A stretch of DNA of 63,889 nucleotides, taken from Reyranella massiliensis 521. Lineage in GTDB: Bacteria > Pseudomonadota > Alphaproteobacteria > Reyranellales > Reyranellaceae. The position numbers and the translations under genes were made by a program. Below the pieces are notes generated by a model. It was not told where the DNA came from and did no database searches. It saw nothing but the letters and a program-made list of their open reading frames with translations. This document shows positions 8,561 through 16,776 of this stretch, in pieces; the first letter of the stretch is position 1; each line of letters begins with the position of its first letter. The stretch covers positions 1 to 63,889 of the forward strand of contig CAMAYC010000010.1 of NCBI GenBank assembly GCA_945862125.1, given 5' to 3'.

Positions 8561-9616
8561 TTGCCCCTGGCAGGAAAGTTCGCTCGATTGGGAAACAGCC
8601 AAGATACTGCGGGTTCTGCGGCGACTGATGCTCGTGCCTGGACACAGGTTCTTGCACGCTATCGGCAACCCAGCACCGGCCGCAGCATCGTCGAGATCGC
8701 CATCACCGTCGTGCCGCTGGCCGCGCTCTGGGCGCTGGCCTGGGCAACACTCGATATCGGCTACTGGCTGGCCCTGCCGCTGGCCATCGCCGCGGCCGGA
8801 TTCCTGGTCCGGCTTTTCGCCATCCAGCACGATTGCAGCCATGGCGCCTTCTTCCGGCACAGGCTGGCGAACGACTGGATCGGGCGAATCGTCAGCGTGG
8901 CGACGCTCACGCCGCACGATGTATGGCGGCGCACGCATGCGACGCACCATGCCTCCACCGGCAATCTCGACCGCCGTGGCCTGGGCGACGTCGACACGCT
9001 CACGGTCGACGAGTATCGCGCGCGCGGATTCTGGGGACGACTTCGTTACCGGGTGTACCGCCATCCGTTGTTCATGTTCGGCCTGGCGCCGGCCTATCTG
9101 TTCATCCTCCAGCATCGCCTGCCGGTTGGCCTGATGCGCGACGGCTGGCGTCCCTGGATCAGCAGCATGGCGACAAATCTCGCCATCGCGACGATCGCAG
9201 CGCTGCTGATCTGGCTGGTCGGCATCAAGGCGTTCCTGCTCATCCACCTGCCGATCCTGCTGCTGTCGGCATCGGTCGGTGTCTGGCTGTTCTATGTACA
9301 GCATCAGTTCGAGGACACGGTCTGGGCAAACGACGGCGACTGGAACCTTCATGACGCCGCCCTGCACGGCAGCTCGCACTACGACCTGCCGGCATTCCTG
9401 CGCTGGTTCACCTGCAATATCGGCGTGCACCATGTGCATCACCTTTGCAGCCGTATCCCCTACTACCGGCTGCCGCGCGTGCTCAAGGATCATCCCGAGC
9501 TCCGCAATGTCGGCCGGCTGACGCTCCTCCAGAGCTTTCGCTGCGTAAACCTCGTGCTGTGGGACGAGACGGAACGCCGCCTGGTCTCGTTCCGCGAAGC
9601 GCGGGCGTCGCGCTAA
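8561..9616 (+). CDS. acyl-lipid fatty acid desaturase
   Basis: 351 residues, integral membrane. The three histidine boxes of the membrane di-iron desaturases are present: HDCSH near residue 89, HATHH near 127 and HHVHH near 292. Hydrophobic helices lie at about 45-85, 170-190 and 203-245. It introduces double bonds in membrane-lipid acyl chains at the cytoplasmic face. The only reasonable starts are TTG codons: 8561 is used here and 8588 is possible, because no ATG or GTG lies in frame before the first membrane segment. It stands alone, with a cyclase gene convergent downstream. Confidence 0.9.
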   Translation: MPLAGKFARLGNSQDTAGSAATDARAWTQVLARYRQPSTGRSIVEIAITVVPLAALWALAWATLDIGYWLALPLAIAAAGFLVRLFAIQHDCSHGAFFRHRLANDWIGRIVSVATLTPHDVWRRTHATHHASTGNLDRRGLGDVDTLTVDEYRARGFWGRLRYRVYRHPLFMFGLAPAYLFILQHRLPVGLMRDGWRPWISSMATNLAIATIAALLIWLVGIKAFLLIHLPILLLSASVGVWLFYVQHQFEDTVWANDGDWNLHDAALHGSSHYDLPAFLRWFTCNIGVHHVHHLCSRIPYYRLPRVLKDHPELRNVGRLTLLQSFRCVNLVLWDETERRLVSFREARASR

Positions 9617-9638
9617 AGCGCGGCACCGGTTCAGCGGT

Positions 9639-11594
9639 TCAATCGCAGCTCTTCAGCAGGTTGGTCGCGGCCGGGTCGCCCGGAAGAAGCGCCAGACTGG
9701 CCTCGAAATGCTGGCGAGCAGTCTTCGTGTCGAGACGGACGAGCGCCTGGACGCCGAACAGAAGATGGTCCCGCGTCCGGGTCTTGGCCGCCCGTTCGGC
9801 CGGGTCGTCCCGGTTGAAGACCTCGAAGAGCGTGACAGGTCTCGTCTTGCCCTTGACGATGACGATGTCGATCGGCCGGATGTCGTAGGCTTTCGGATCG
9901 GCGAGATGGTCGTAGGTGTTCTGTGAGATCAGGATGCCGACGCGATAGACTTTGGTCAGACTCTCGACCCGGGAAGCAAGATTGACCGCGTCGGAAATGA
10001 CCGTGCCGTCCATGCGGTGCTTTTCACCGATAGTGCCCAGCATGAGCGACCCGGTGTTGAGTCCGACACCGATGCCGACCGGGCCGAGTCCAGCCGTCCG
10101 GCGCGCCTCATTGAAGCGCTCGAGAGTCTCGAACATGGCAAGGCTTGCGCGCAGTGCGTCATCGGCATTCTCGAACAGAGCCATGATGGCGTCGCCGATG
10201 TACTTGTCGATGAAGCCGTTGTGGTCGCGGATGACCGGACCCATGCATTCCAAATAGGAGTTGATGAAGGCGAAATTCTCGTCCGGCGTCATCTGCTCCG
10301 ACAGGGTCGTGAAGTTCCGGATGTCGGAGAACAGGACAGTCATTTCCTGCCGCATGTTGTCGCCCAGGCCGACCGAGACGATGGACTGCTTGCCGATCAT
10401 GGCCAGAAAGGCACGCGGCACGAACCGCTCGATCGACAGATTCGTCTCCTTGAGATCGACGATGGTGTTGCGAACGGCGCTACGCATCGCGTCGAAACTG
10501 CGGGCGAGATGTCCGATCTCGTCGTGCCGGTCGGTGTTGGCAATACTGTGTTCAAGGTCGCCCTCGGCGATCGCGCCAGCTTCTCCGCGCAAATTGAACA
10601 GCGGATCCAGGATCTGGCGTTGAAGAAGGCGGGATGCAATCCAGAATACGATCGGCAACATGAGAGCGAGCACGATCATCGAACCGAGGAAGACCTTGAT
10701 GACCGCCTCGCGGGCCAGGCCTGTGTCGTAGGTGATCTGCCAGATCACGAGCTTGTGCGAGAGGGGATCGTCCTTCCCCGTCCCGCCGACCGGCGTGTAG
10801 CGGCTATAGATCGTGACATGCCGCCCATCGGCGGCCATGACCTCATCGCGACCGAACTTGCCGACGCGTTCGACGAGATCCGGAGCGAGCTTCCTGCCCA
10901 CGTGCAGCAGGGACCATGTGCCCGACGGCGTGACCAGGTAGATATCGACATCCTTGACGTACTCGTTCGAACGAACGGCATCGGTGAAGATGTCCTGGAA
11001 GAAGTATTTGCCCATCCAGCCGAAGTCGCCGTCGCTGAGGCTCTGGCGAACCTCGGTCGAGGTTTCGACGATGAAATCCTTGTCCTTGGGTCCGTAGTAG
11101 CTGTAGGTCCGCAACGTGCCGGTCAGCGACGACATGTCGATGCCGTCGCTCATGACCTTGCCGTTCCCGTACACCGTGTCGAGAAACTTGGTGAAGGGGC
11201 TCTCCGGAAAGACGAGGTTCATGTCTCCCGGCAGATTGGTCTGGAACACCTTGTGCGCCCGGTCGATGAAGTAGATGTGCTCGACGTCATACTTCCGGGT
11301 GAGCGCGTTGAGCTCAGCGGCCGACAGGCTGGCGGGGTCACGGCCGAGGCCCTCCAACTCCGCCGCGATCTCCGGCAACACCTTCTCCATGTGGGCCTTG
11401 ATGCGGCCGTGCTGGCTGCGCAGCAGGACCTCGAAGATCGCGAAGCGGTCGGTGAGGCTGGCTTCGAGGCTGCGAATTTCCTGGGCCTGCTTGTCGGAAA
11501 CCAGGCGATACATCGCCAGCGACACGACCACAGTCGCGCCGAGGGTGACGGCCATCATCACCAGCAGAAGAAATAGCCCGACTTTACGCTTCAC
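9639..11594 (-). CDS. membrane adenylate/guanylate cyclase with HAMP domain
   Basis: 651 residues. A signal-anchor helix (LFLLLVMMAVTLGATVVVSLAMY) is followed by a ~260-residue extracytoplasmic sensor region, a second helix near 305-325 (MIVLALMLPIVFWIAS) and a HAMP segment. The class III cyclase catalytic domain is at about 430-590: TVLFSDIRNFT carries the metal aspartate, then IGDAIMALF and GIGVGLNTGSLMLGTIG. A C-terminal tail follows. It would make cAMP (or cGMP) in response to an external cue. This is a complete, non-degraded sensor cyclase of the single-chain type. Confidence 0.93.
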   Translation of the reverse strand: MKRKVGLFLLLVMMAVTLGATVVVSLAMYRLVSDKQAQEIRSLEASLTDRFAIFEVLLRSQHGRIKAHMEKVLPEIAAELEGLGRDPASLSAAELNALTRKYDVEHIYFIDRAHKVFQTNLPGDMNLVFPESPFTKFLDTVYGNGKVMSDGIDMSSLTGTLRTYSYYGPKDKDFIVETSTEVRQSLSDGDFGWMGKYFFQDIFTDAVRSNEYVKDVDIYLVTPSGTWSLLHVGRKLAPDLVERVGKFGRDEVMAADGRHVTIYSRYTPVGGTGKDDPLSHKLVIWQITYDTGLAREAVIKVFLGSMIVLALMLPIVFWIASRLLQRQILDPLFNLRGEAGAIAEGDLEHSIANTDRHDEIGHLARSFDAMRSAVRNTIVDLKETNLSIERFVPRAFLAMIGKQSIVSVGLGDNMRQEMTVLFSDIRNFTTLSEQMTPDENFAFINSYLECMGPVIRDHNGFIDKYIGDAIMALFENADDALRASLAMFETLERFNEARRTAGLGPVGIGVGLNTGSLMLGTIGEKHRMDGTVISDAVNLASRVESLTKVYRVGILISQNTYDHLADPKAYDIRPIDIVIVKGKTRPVTLFEVFNRDDPAERAAKTRTRDHLLFGVQALVRLDTKTARQHFEASLALLPGDPAATNLLKSCD

Positions 11595-11615
11595 CGAGCA
11601 ACCCCACCGGGACGG

Positions 11616-12239
11616 CTAGCTATTCTGCCAGAGGCGCGTGGTGTAGGCGCCCTCGACACTGGCATCGATCTGCGCCGCGACGTCGTCGCCTGCCCCGACC
11701 CGGGGCGCGATGATCTTGCCGAACGACACACGACCGGGCGCGGGCCAAGCCTTGGGATCCCACAGCTTGGCCCGCACGATCGAGCGGGCGCAGTGGAAAT
11801 AACAGTGCTGGATCCTGACTCTCATCGCCAACAATGCTGGCTTGCCGAGGGAACTCAGCGAGGCCAGTAGGTCGGGATCGTCGTAGATCTCGGCCGTGCC
11901 AGAGACGCGCAGCGTCTCGCCGGTCGCCGGCACCAGGCAGATCATGCCGATCTTGCCATTGGTGATCATGTTGGAGAGGCCGAAGGCCAGGTTGTTGCCG
12001 ACGCGCTCGGGAATCAGCAGGGTCCTCGGATCCTCGACCCGGATGAAGCCGGGATCGTCGCCCTTGGGCGAAACCTCAATCGTGCCATCCGCGGCTGTGG
12101 TGCCGACCAGGGCGAACGGGCAGCGGGCCAGGAAGGCAATCGACTGTTCGTCGAGCGCATCGAGGATCTTGGACTTGGTCGTCGCCCGCGGCTCGGAGAT
12201 GACTCGGCGCAGGTCTTCGAGTGATTTCAGCTGGCCCAT
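11616..12239 (-). CDS. pyridoxamine 5'-phosphate oxidase family (MSMEG_1061-like) FMN protein
   Basis: 207 residues. The split beta-barrel motif SIAFLARCPFALVGTTAADG, then SPKGDDPGFI, and PERVGNNLAFGLSNMITN followed by IGMICLVP...ETLRVSGTAEI fit the pyridoxamine-phosphate-oxidase-like FMN-binding family often labelled MSMEG_1061. These act as flavin reductases or oxidases on small molecules; true PNP oxidase function is unlikely. It is the last gene of an apparent run of three (LLM flavin oxidoreductase, MarR, this gene), so a flavin-linked detoxification role is inferred. Confidence 0.85.
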   Translation of the reverse strand: MGQLKSLEDLRRVISEPRATTKSKILDALDEQSIAFLARCPFALVGTTAADGTIEVSPKGDDPGFIRVEDPRTLLIPERVGNNLAFGLSNMITNGKIGMICLVPATGETLRVSGTAEIYDDPDLLASLSSLGKPALLAMRVRIQHCYFHCARSIVRAKLWDPKAWPAPGRVSFGKIIAPRVGAGDDVAAQIDASVEGAYTTRLWQNS

Positions 12240-12250
12240 GTAAACGCCTC

Positions 12251-12688
12251 CTAGCTCCTTCGTAAGCCATCCATATTGTCGAAGAGCCGGCGCAATGCTG
12301 TCTTCAACACCGTGGCTTCAGCCTCGCTGAAGCCCTGGAGCGCCACTTTTTCGTAGCGCTCGGCAATCGGCAAGATCATTCGCGTCATCCGCCGGCCGGC
12401 CGGCGTCGCATGGAGGGTGACGGCGCGGGCGTCGGCGGCGTCGCGGCGGCGGGCCACCAGCCCCTCGTTCTCCATGTTGTCGACCAGACGGGTAAGCGTC
12501 GAGACCTCGATGGAGGTGGTTTCCGACAGGTCGCCCATACGGCGGCCGTCACGCTCGCGAAGGGCCGCCAGCACACGCCATGTCTGCAGGGTGGCGCCCA
12601 GCGGGCGGACCTCCTTGCTGAATGCCGTGGCGATGCGCGCACCAGCCCGGTTCAGCAGATAAGGCAGATAGCCGTCGAGCGGACCCAT
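12251..12688 (-). CDS. MarR family transcriptional regulator
   Basis: 145 residues from the ATG at 12688. The frame could open at a TTG at 12703, but that would overlap the upstream gene's stop at 12693-12695. The winged helix is typical: TWRVLAALRERDGRRMGDLSETTSIEVSTLTRLVDNMENEGLVARR, with the basic wing RRRDAADARAVTLHATPAG. It sits between the LLM oxidoreductase and PPOX-like genes with 4- and 11-base spacing, so it is likely a local repressor of this redox operon. Confidence 0.9.
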   Translation of the reverse strand: MGPLDGYLPYLLNRAGARIATAFSKEVRPLGATLQTWRVLAALRERDGRRMGDLSETTSIEVSTLTRLVDNMENEGLVARRRDAADARAVTLHATPAGRRMTRMILPIAERYEKVALQGFSEAEATVLKTALRRLFDNMDGLRRS

Positions 12689-12692
12689 GGCA

Positions 12693-13751
12693 TCAGGCCG
12701 CAAAGTGCGGCGCCACCTCGCGCATGAAGCGCTCCATCTGTTCCTTCACCAGCGCATGCGGTTTTTGCCCGTAGTTGAAATAGAGGATCACCTCGGCGAT
12801 GCCGGCCGCCTCGACCTGCTTCAGCGTGTCGACGATATGCTGCCCGCTGCCGCAGAGGATCGATTTGTCGGTAAGCTTCTCCGGCCGCATGTCACGCAGG
12901 ATGTTCACGATCTCGACGAAGTATTTGTAGGTCGGTGGCACGTTCTCACCCGACGAGGACGGGAAGGCGGCGATCAACGCGTCCTGGAAGTAGCGCACCA
13001 GCGCCTGCTTGCCATACTGCTCCTCCTCGGGCGTGGATGCGATGTGCACGAAGTAGGAGCACATGGCGCGCCGCATCGGCCGCTTGAACGTAGTCTCGCA
13101 GGTCTCACGATAGACGCGCACGGCATCGGCCAGTGAGCCGTAGACCATGGCAGCGGCGAACGGCGCGTAGATGACGTTCCAGTCGTTCCTGGCCGCAAGC
13201 TCCATCGATGGCCGCGAGAAGCAGGCGACGTAGGGCCGGAGCGGTTGCTGGGCCGGCCGGGGCCGTATCTCGACGTCGTCGAACTGGTAGAACTTTCCCT
13301 TGTGCGACCACCGCCCGGGTTCGGTCCAGGCGCGCCACACGATCTCCAGCCCTTCGGCGAACAGCTCCGCCGAGTCACCGAATGGCGCCTGGAACGGCTC
13401 GTACTCCTTGCGGTCGTAGCCGCGGCCGGCGGCAAAATCGACGCGACCACCGGACAGGAGATCGAGCGTCGCCCACTCCTCGGCAACATGCAGCGGATGA
13501 TGCACCGGCAGCAGCGTGACGGCGGGTGCCAGCCTGAGCTTGGTCGTGGCGCCCGCTAGCTGCGCCAGGATCGCGAGCGGCGAGGCGTTGACGCCCAGGA
13601 GATTGAAGTGATGCTCGCCGATCCAGGCCGAGTTCAGCCCGACCTTCTCCGCCCACAGGGCCTCGGCGAAGATGTCCTTGATGAACTGCTCGGGCGCGCG
13701 CGGATTGTTGGGATAGCGATTGTCGCTCAGCGTGAAGTAACCGAATTGCAT
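12693..13751 (-). CDS. LLM class flavin-dependent oxidoreductase
   Basis: 352 residues of the bacterial luciferase-like monooxygenase superfamily. It has the FGYFTLSDN start, IGEHHF, the LRLAPAVTLLPVHHPLHVAEEWATLDLLSGGRVDFAAGRG flavin/substrate block, and a C-terminal GSGQHIVDTLKQVEAAGIAEVILYFNYG. These use reduced F420 or FMN and O2. It is the first gene of the flavin/MarR run; its substrate is unknown. Confidence 0.92.
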   Translation of the reverse strand: MQFGYFTLSDNRYPNNPRAPEQFIKDIFAEALWAEKVGLNSAWIGEHHFNLLGVNASPLAILAQLAGATTKLRLAPAVTLLPVHHPLHVAEEWATLDLLSGGRVDFAAGRGYDRKEYEPFQAPFGDSAELFAEGLEIVWRAWTEPGRWSHKGKFYQFDDVEIRPRPAQQPLRPYVACFSRPSMELAARNDWNVIYAPFAAAMVYGSLADAVRVYRETCETTFKRPMRRAMCSYFVHIASTPEEEQYGKQALVRYFQDALIAAFPSSSGENVPPTYKYFVEIVNILRDMRPEKLTDKSILCGSGQHIVDTLKQVEAAGIAEVILYFNYGQKPHALVKEQMERFMREVAPHFAA

Positions 13752-13821
13752 AGCGTCCCTCCAGAGCCGGAGGATCGTTCGGCACGAATTATTTGTAAAT
13801 GCAAATAACTGCTGGACCCTC

Positions 13822-14724
13822 TTAGGCGCCGCGCGGACCGAGGTCGGCCAGCGGCATCAGCCAGTCGCGGAACGCCTTGATCTTGCGCCGGCGGATCGCC
13901 TCCTGCGGATAGACGAGATAGTAGGCGAACTCGCTCGACATCTTGAAGTCGAACGGCACCACCAGCCGGCCGGCCTTGAGGTCCGGCGCCACCAGCGGAT
14001 GGCGGCCGAGCGCCACGCCCAGCCCGTCGATCGCCGCCTGATAAGCAGCCACCGCGAAGTCGAACGACACGCCGCGCGAGGCATCGACGCCCTTCACGCC
14101 GGCAGCCGTCAGCCAGACCTGCCAGTCGTCGGGAAAATTGCCGATGTGGATCAGGGTGAAGCGCTTGATATCGGCCGGCTTCTTGAGGGGATGCGGCCCC
14201 TTGAGCAGCGACGGCGCACAGACCGGCATCACATCCTCGCTGACCAGCCGCTCGGCCGTGAGCCCCGGCCAGTTGCCGCGGCCATAGCGGATGCCGATAT
14301 CGACATCCTCGCGGCCAAAATCGATCAACCCGGTGCCGGTGCTGATGCGCACGTCGATCTCGGGATTGGCGCGCTGGAAACCGCCCAGCCGCGGCACCAG
14401 CCATTTCATGGCGAACGACGCCGTGGTGGTGACGGTGAGATGGCCGCCGCGATCCTTCTGCAGCAGTTTCTCGGTCGCCTCGTTCAACTGGTCGAACGCC
14501 CCGCGCACCGCCGGCAGATAGGCCTGGCCTGCTTCGGAGAGCAGCAAAGAGCGATTCCGGCGCACGAACAATTTTAATCCGAGCCGTTGTTCGAGCCCGC
14601 GCACCTGATGGCTGATCGCGGCCTGGGTGACGCTCAGCTCCTCGGCGGCGTCAGTAAAGCTCATATGGCGAGCCGCGGCCTCGAAGGCGCGCAAACCGTT
14701 GAGCGGCGGCAGGGTTCGCTTCAT
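13822..14724 (-). CDS. LysR family regulator, GcvA-like (first of two in the window)
   Basis: 300 residues from the ATG at 14724; the frame stays open further upstream but the family starts at PPLNGLRAFEAAARHMSFTDAAEELSVTQAAISHQVRGLEQRLG. The winged HTH is N-terminal and the periplasmic-binding-like effector domain starts near 95. It is divergent from a DUF1127 gene across a 118-base spacer. The same arrangement recurs at 23987-25291 with a homologous LysR. Confidence 0.92.
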   Translation of the reverse strand: MKRTLPPLNGLRAFEAAARHMSFTDAAEELSVTQAAISHQVRGLEQRLGLKLFVRRNRSLLLSEAGQAYLPAVRGAFDQLNEATEKLLQKDRGGHLTVTTTASFAMKWLVPRLGGFQRANPEIDVRISTGTGLIDFGREDVDIGIRYGRGNWPGLTAERLVSEDVMPVCAPSLLKGPHPLKKPADIKRFTLIHIGNFPDDWQVWLTAAGVKGVDASRGVSFDFAVAAYQAAIDGLGVALGRHPLVAPDLKAGRLVVPFDFKMSSEFAYYLVYPQEAIRRRKIKAFRDWLMPLADLGPRGA

Positions 14725-14842
14725 GGCCAATCCTTCACATGAGTTAATCTTATCAAAACAGGACAAAGGGTCGTTTGTAAAGGTGCGGCCCGGGGCCCAT
14801 TTGCAGGTCACACAAGACGCAAACCCCTTCCGGAGAAGTCCG

Positions 14843-15046
14843 ATGGCCGACATTTCACTGCACTACAGTTCCAAGGCGCCGCTGGCCGGCACCTTCACCG
14901 CGTTCAACCAGATTCTCGAGACCTGGCGCCGCCGCGCGCAGGAGCGCCGCGAGCTGGCCAACCTCGACCACCGCACGATCCGCGACCTCGGCCTCAGCCC
15001 GAGCGAGATCCGGTTCGAGGCCAACAAGCCCTTCTGGCGCCTCTGA
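14843..15046 (+). CDS. DUF1127 small protein (first copy)
   Basis: 67 residues. The C-terminal half carries the DUF1127 (YjiS-like) signature RRELANLDHRTIRDLGLSPSEI, with arginine-rich residues before it. GGAG lies nine bases before the ATG. DUF1127 proteins in alphaproteobacteria have been linked to sRNA turnover and to phosphate/carbon metabolism; nothing here identifies the partner. It is divergent from the LysR gene and ends in a strong terminator. Confidence 0.88.
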   Translation: MADISLHYSSKAPLAGTFTAFNQILETWRRRAQERRELANLDHRTIRDLGLSPSEIRFEANKPFWRL

Positions 15047-15111
15047 TCTTCGAATCCGGAGCTGGGCCCGTTTCCCCTACCCTGCGCGGGCCCTTCCCTC
15101 TCCGGACCCTG

Positions 15112-15155
15112 GCCGGCGGTCGACCCTCAGCCTCCCTGTCGACCGCCGGCTTTTT
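15112..15155 (+). terminator. Rho-independent terminator after DUF1127 gene
   Basis: A perfect 13-bp stem (15112-15124 with 15138-15150), a 13-base loop and then TTTTT. It lies 66 bases past the DUF1127 stop and separates it from the TPR gene. Confidence 0.88.
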
Positions 15156-15206
15156 CTTTCTCACCTGAGCCTTTGCGCCCGCTTGATGCTCTGCTAGAGC
15201 CCGCGC

Positions 15207-16424
15207 GTGGCACTTTCCGACCAGAAAATCCAGGCGCTCGGCCGCGACGGCCTGCAGCTGGCAGCTCGCGGCGATTTCGCCGGCGCCGAGGCCCTGTTTG
15301 CGCAGGCCGTCGAGGCGCGCCCCAATTCCGGACAGCTTCTCCATCTCCTGGGTCAGGTCCGCCTGAAACTCGGCCGCTTCGCCGAGGCCCACGAGCCGCT
15401 AGAGCGTGCCGCGTCTTTCCTGCCGCGGGATGCCGCGGCGCAGATCAACCTCGCGGGATGCCTCGGGCAACTCGGCCAGCATGACGCCGCCCTCGCAACG
15501 CTCGACCGTGCGGCACGGCTGAAGCCCGGCGATGCCGCCATCGCCTACAACAGAGGCCGCGCCCTCGAGGCACTTGGCCGATCCGAGGAGGCGGAACACG
15601 CCTACGACGAGGCACTGTCGATCGATCACCGCCTGATACCGGCGCTCAGCGCACGCGCCAGCCTGCTGGCAGTGCGCGGCGATTGGGTCGGTGCGCTGGG
15701 CGATCTCGACAGGGCGCTCGCCACCAGACCCGAAGAGCACGCCCTGAAACTGCGGCGCGGCGAATTGCTGCTGCGGCAGGGCGACTGGTCGCGCGGGCTG
15801 ATCGACTACGAGGCCCGCCTCGACATGCCGGGAGATCGCTATACGCCCGCGCTACCCCGCTGGCAGGGCGAACCGCTCGACGGTCCGCTGCTGGTCTACC
15901 CCGAGCAAGCCGACATCGACGGCGACGAGGCGGTGCGCGACACGCTGATGCTAGCGCGCGGCCTCGATTTCGTGGTGCAAGGCGGCGCCACGATTGCCGC
16001 GCTGATCGAAGGCCCAACCGTGCACCGCGACGCACCGCTCCCCGGCTTCGTGGCGGCGGCGCCGCTCCGCAGCCTGCCACATCTGCTGGGCTGGACGCTC
16101 GAGTCCCTCCCGCCGCCCGGCGCGCTCCGGCCAAAGGCGCAACCATCGACCCGCATCGGCTGGTTCGCCCGAACCGCACCACCTGATGGCACGATTGTCG
16201 AAAGCGACCCGGCTCAGGTTGCGAACTGCGGCTCCGTCGTCGGCAACGACAGCGCCATCACGCATGTCGCGGCCTTGCTGGGCATTCCGACGCTTATGCT
16301 GGTGTCTTCTTCCGCAGACTGGCTGTGGGGGCCGCGACGCGGACCTTCTCCCTGGTATCCAAGCCTCGAAGTCGCGGGCGAGGACGACTCCGAGACACTT
16401 GCTGCGTGGCTTGGAAGGCGCTGA
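15207..16424 (+). CDS. TPR protein with GT9-like glycosyltransferase C-terminus
   Basis: 405 residues. Residues about 5-205 form tetratricopeptide repeats (LGRDGLQLAARGDFAGAEALF, NYNRGRALEALGRSEEAEHAYDEAL and others). The C-terminal half loses TPR character and ends in a block like family 9 (heptosyltransferase-type) glycosyltransferases: GNDSAITHVAALLGIPTLML followed by W.WGPRRGPSPWYPSL. Only the last part of the GT9 fold is clear, so the catalytic domain may be reduced. The start is GTG at 15207. Confidence 0.8.
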   Translation: MALSDQKIQALGRDGLQLAARGDFAGAEALFAQAVEARPNSGQLLHLLGQVRLKLGRFAEAHEPLERAASFLPRDAAAQINLAGCLGQLGQHDAALATLDRAARLKPGDAAIAYNRGRALEALGRSEEAEHAYDEALSIDHRLIPALSARASLLAVRGDWVGALGDLDRALATRPEEHALKLRRGELLLRQGDWSRGLIDYEARLDMPGDRYTPALPRWQGEPLDGPLLVYPEQADIDGDEAVRDTLMLARGLDFVVQGGATIAALIEGPTVHRDAPLPGFVAAAPLRSLPHLLGWTLESLPPPGALRPKAQPSTRIGWFARTAPPDGTIVESDPAQVANCGSVVGNDSAITHVAALLGIPTLMLVSSSADWLWGPRRGPSPWYPSLEVAGEDDSETLAAWLGRR

Positions 16425-16427
16425 TCC

Positions 16428-16640
16428 CTACCGACGCCGCAGGCACGACGTTGTTACATAGTAGGGTGCGTTTGTTTCTTTTCCGTTGAGGGATTTTGCC
16501 CAATCCTGGCCCAACTTGATGCGCGCCTCCGAGCACAGTTGCTCCGTTGCAAAATCAACCTGATGCACGAGAACCGGCGCCGGGGGCGTATTGTTCGCCG
16601 TCAGTCCGATGTAGGCGAAGAGCAGCAGTGTCCAGTCCAT
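16428..16640 (-). CDS. small secreted or membrane protein, unknown
   Basis: 70 residues. The ATG at 16640 has GGGGAG eight bases upstream. The N-terminus (MDWTLLLFAYIGLTANNTPPA) could be a short signal peptide or anchor; the rest is polar with two cysteines. Its stop lies 3 bases past the stop of the convergent TPR gene. No family recognised. Confidence 0.6.
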   Translation of the reverse strand: MDWTLLLFAYIGLTANNTPPAPVLVHQVDFATEQLCSEARIKLGQDWAKSLNGKETNAPYYVTTSCLRRR

Positions 16641-16776
16641 ACGGCTTCTCCCCGATGATTGCCGGCGTCGTCAGCCGGTACGATGGCAGGCCGGCAAGCG
16701 GCGCGCTATGCTTCGGGCCGAACAAAATCAACGTGGTTGTGCGAGGCTAACATCCGCACCCACAGAGGAACGCCAA

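Noticed and set aside
10017..11576. Long forward frame opposite the cyclase gene
   Set aside because: The reverse gene has the full cyclase motif set; the forward frame has none.
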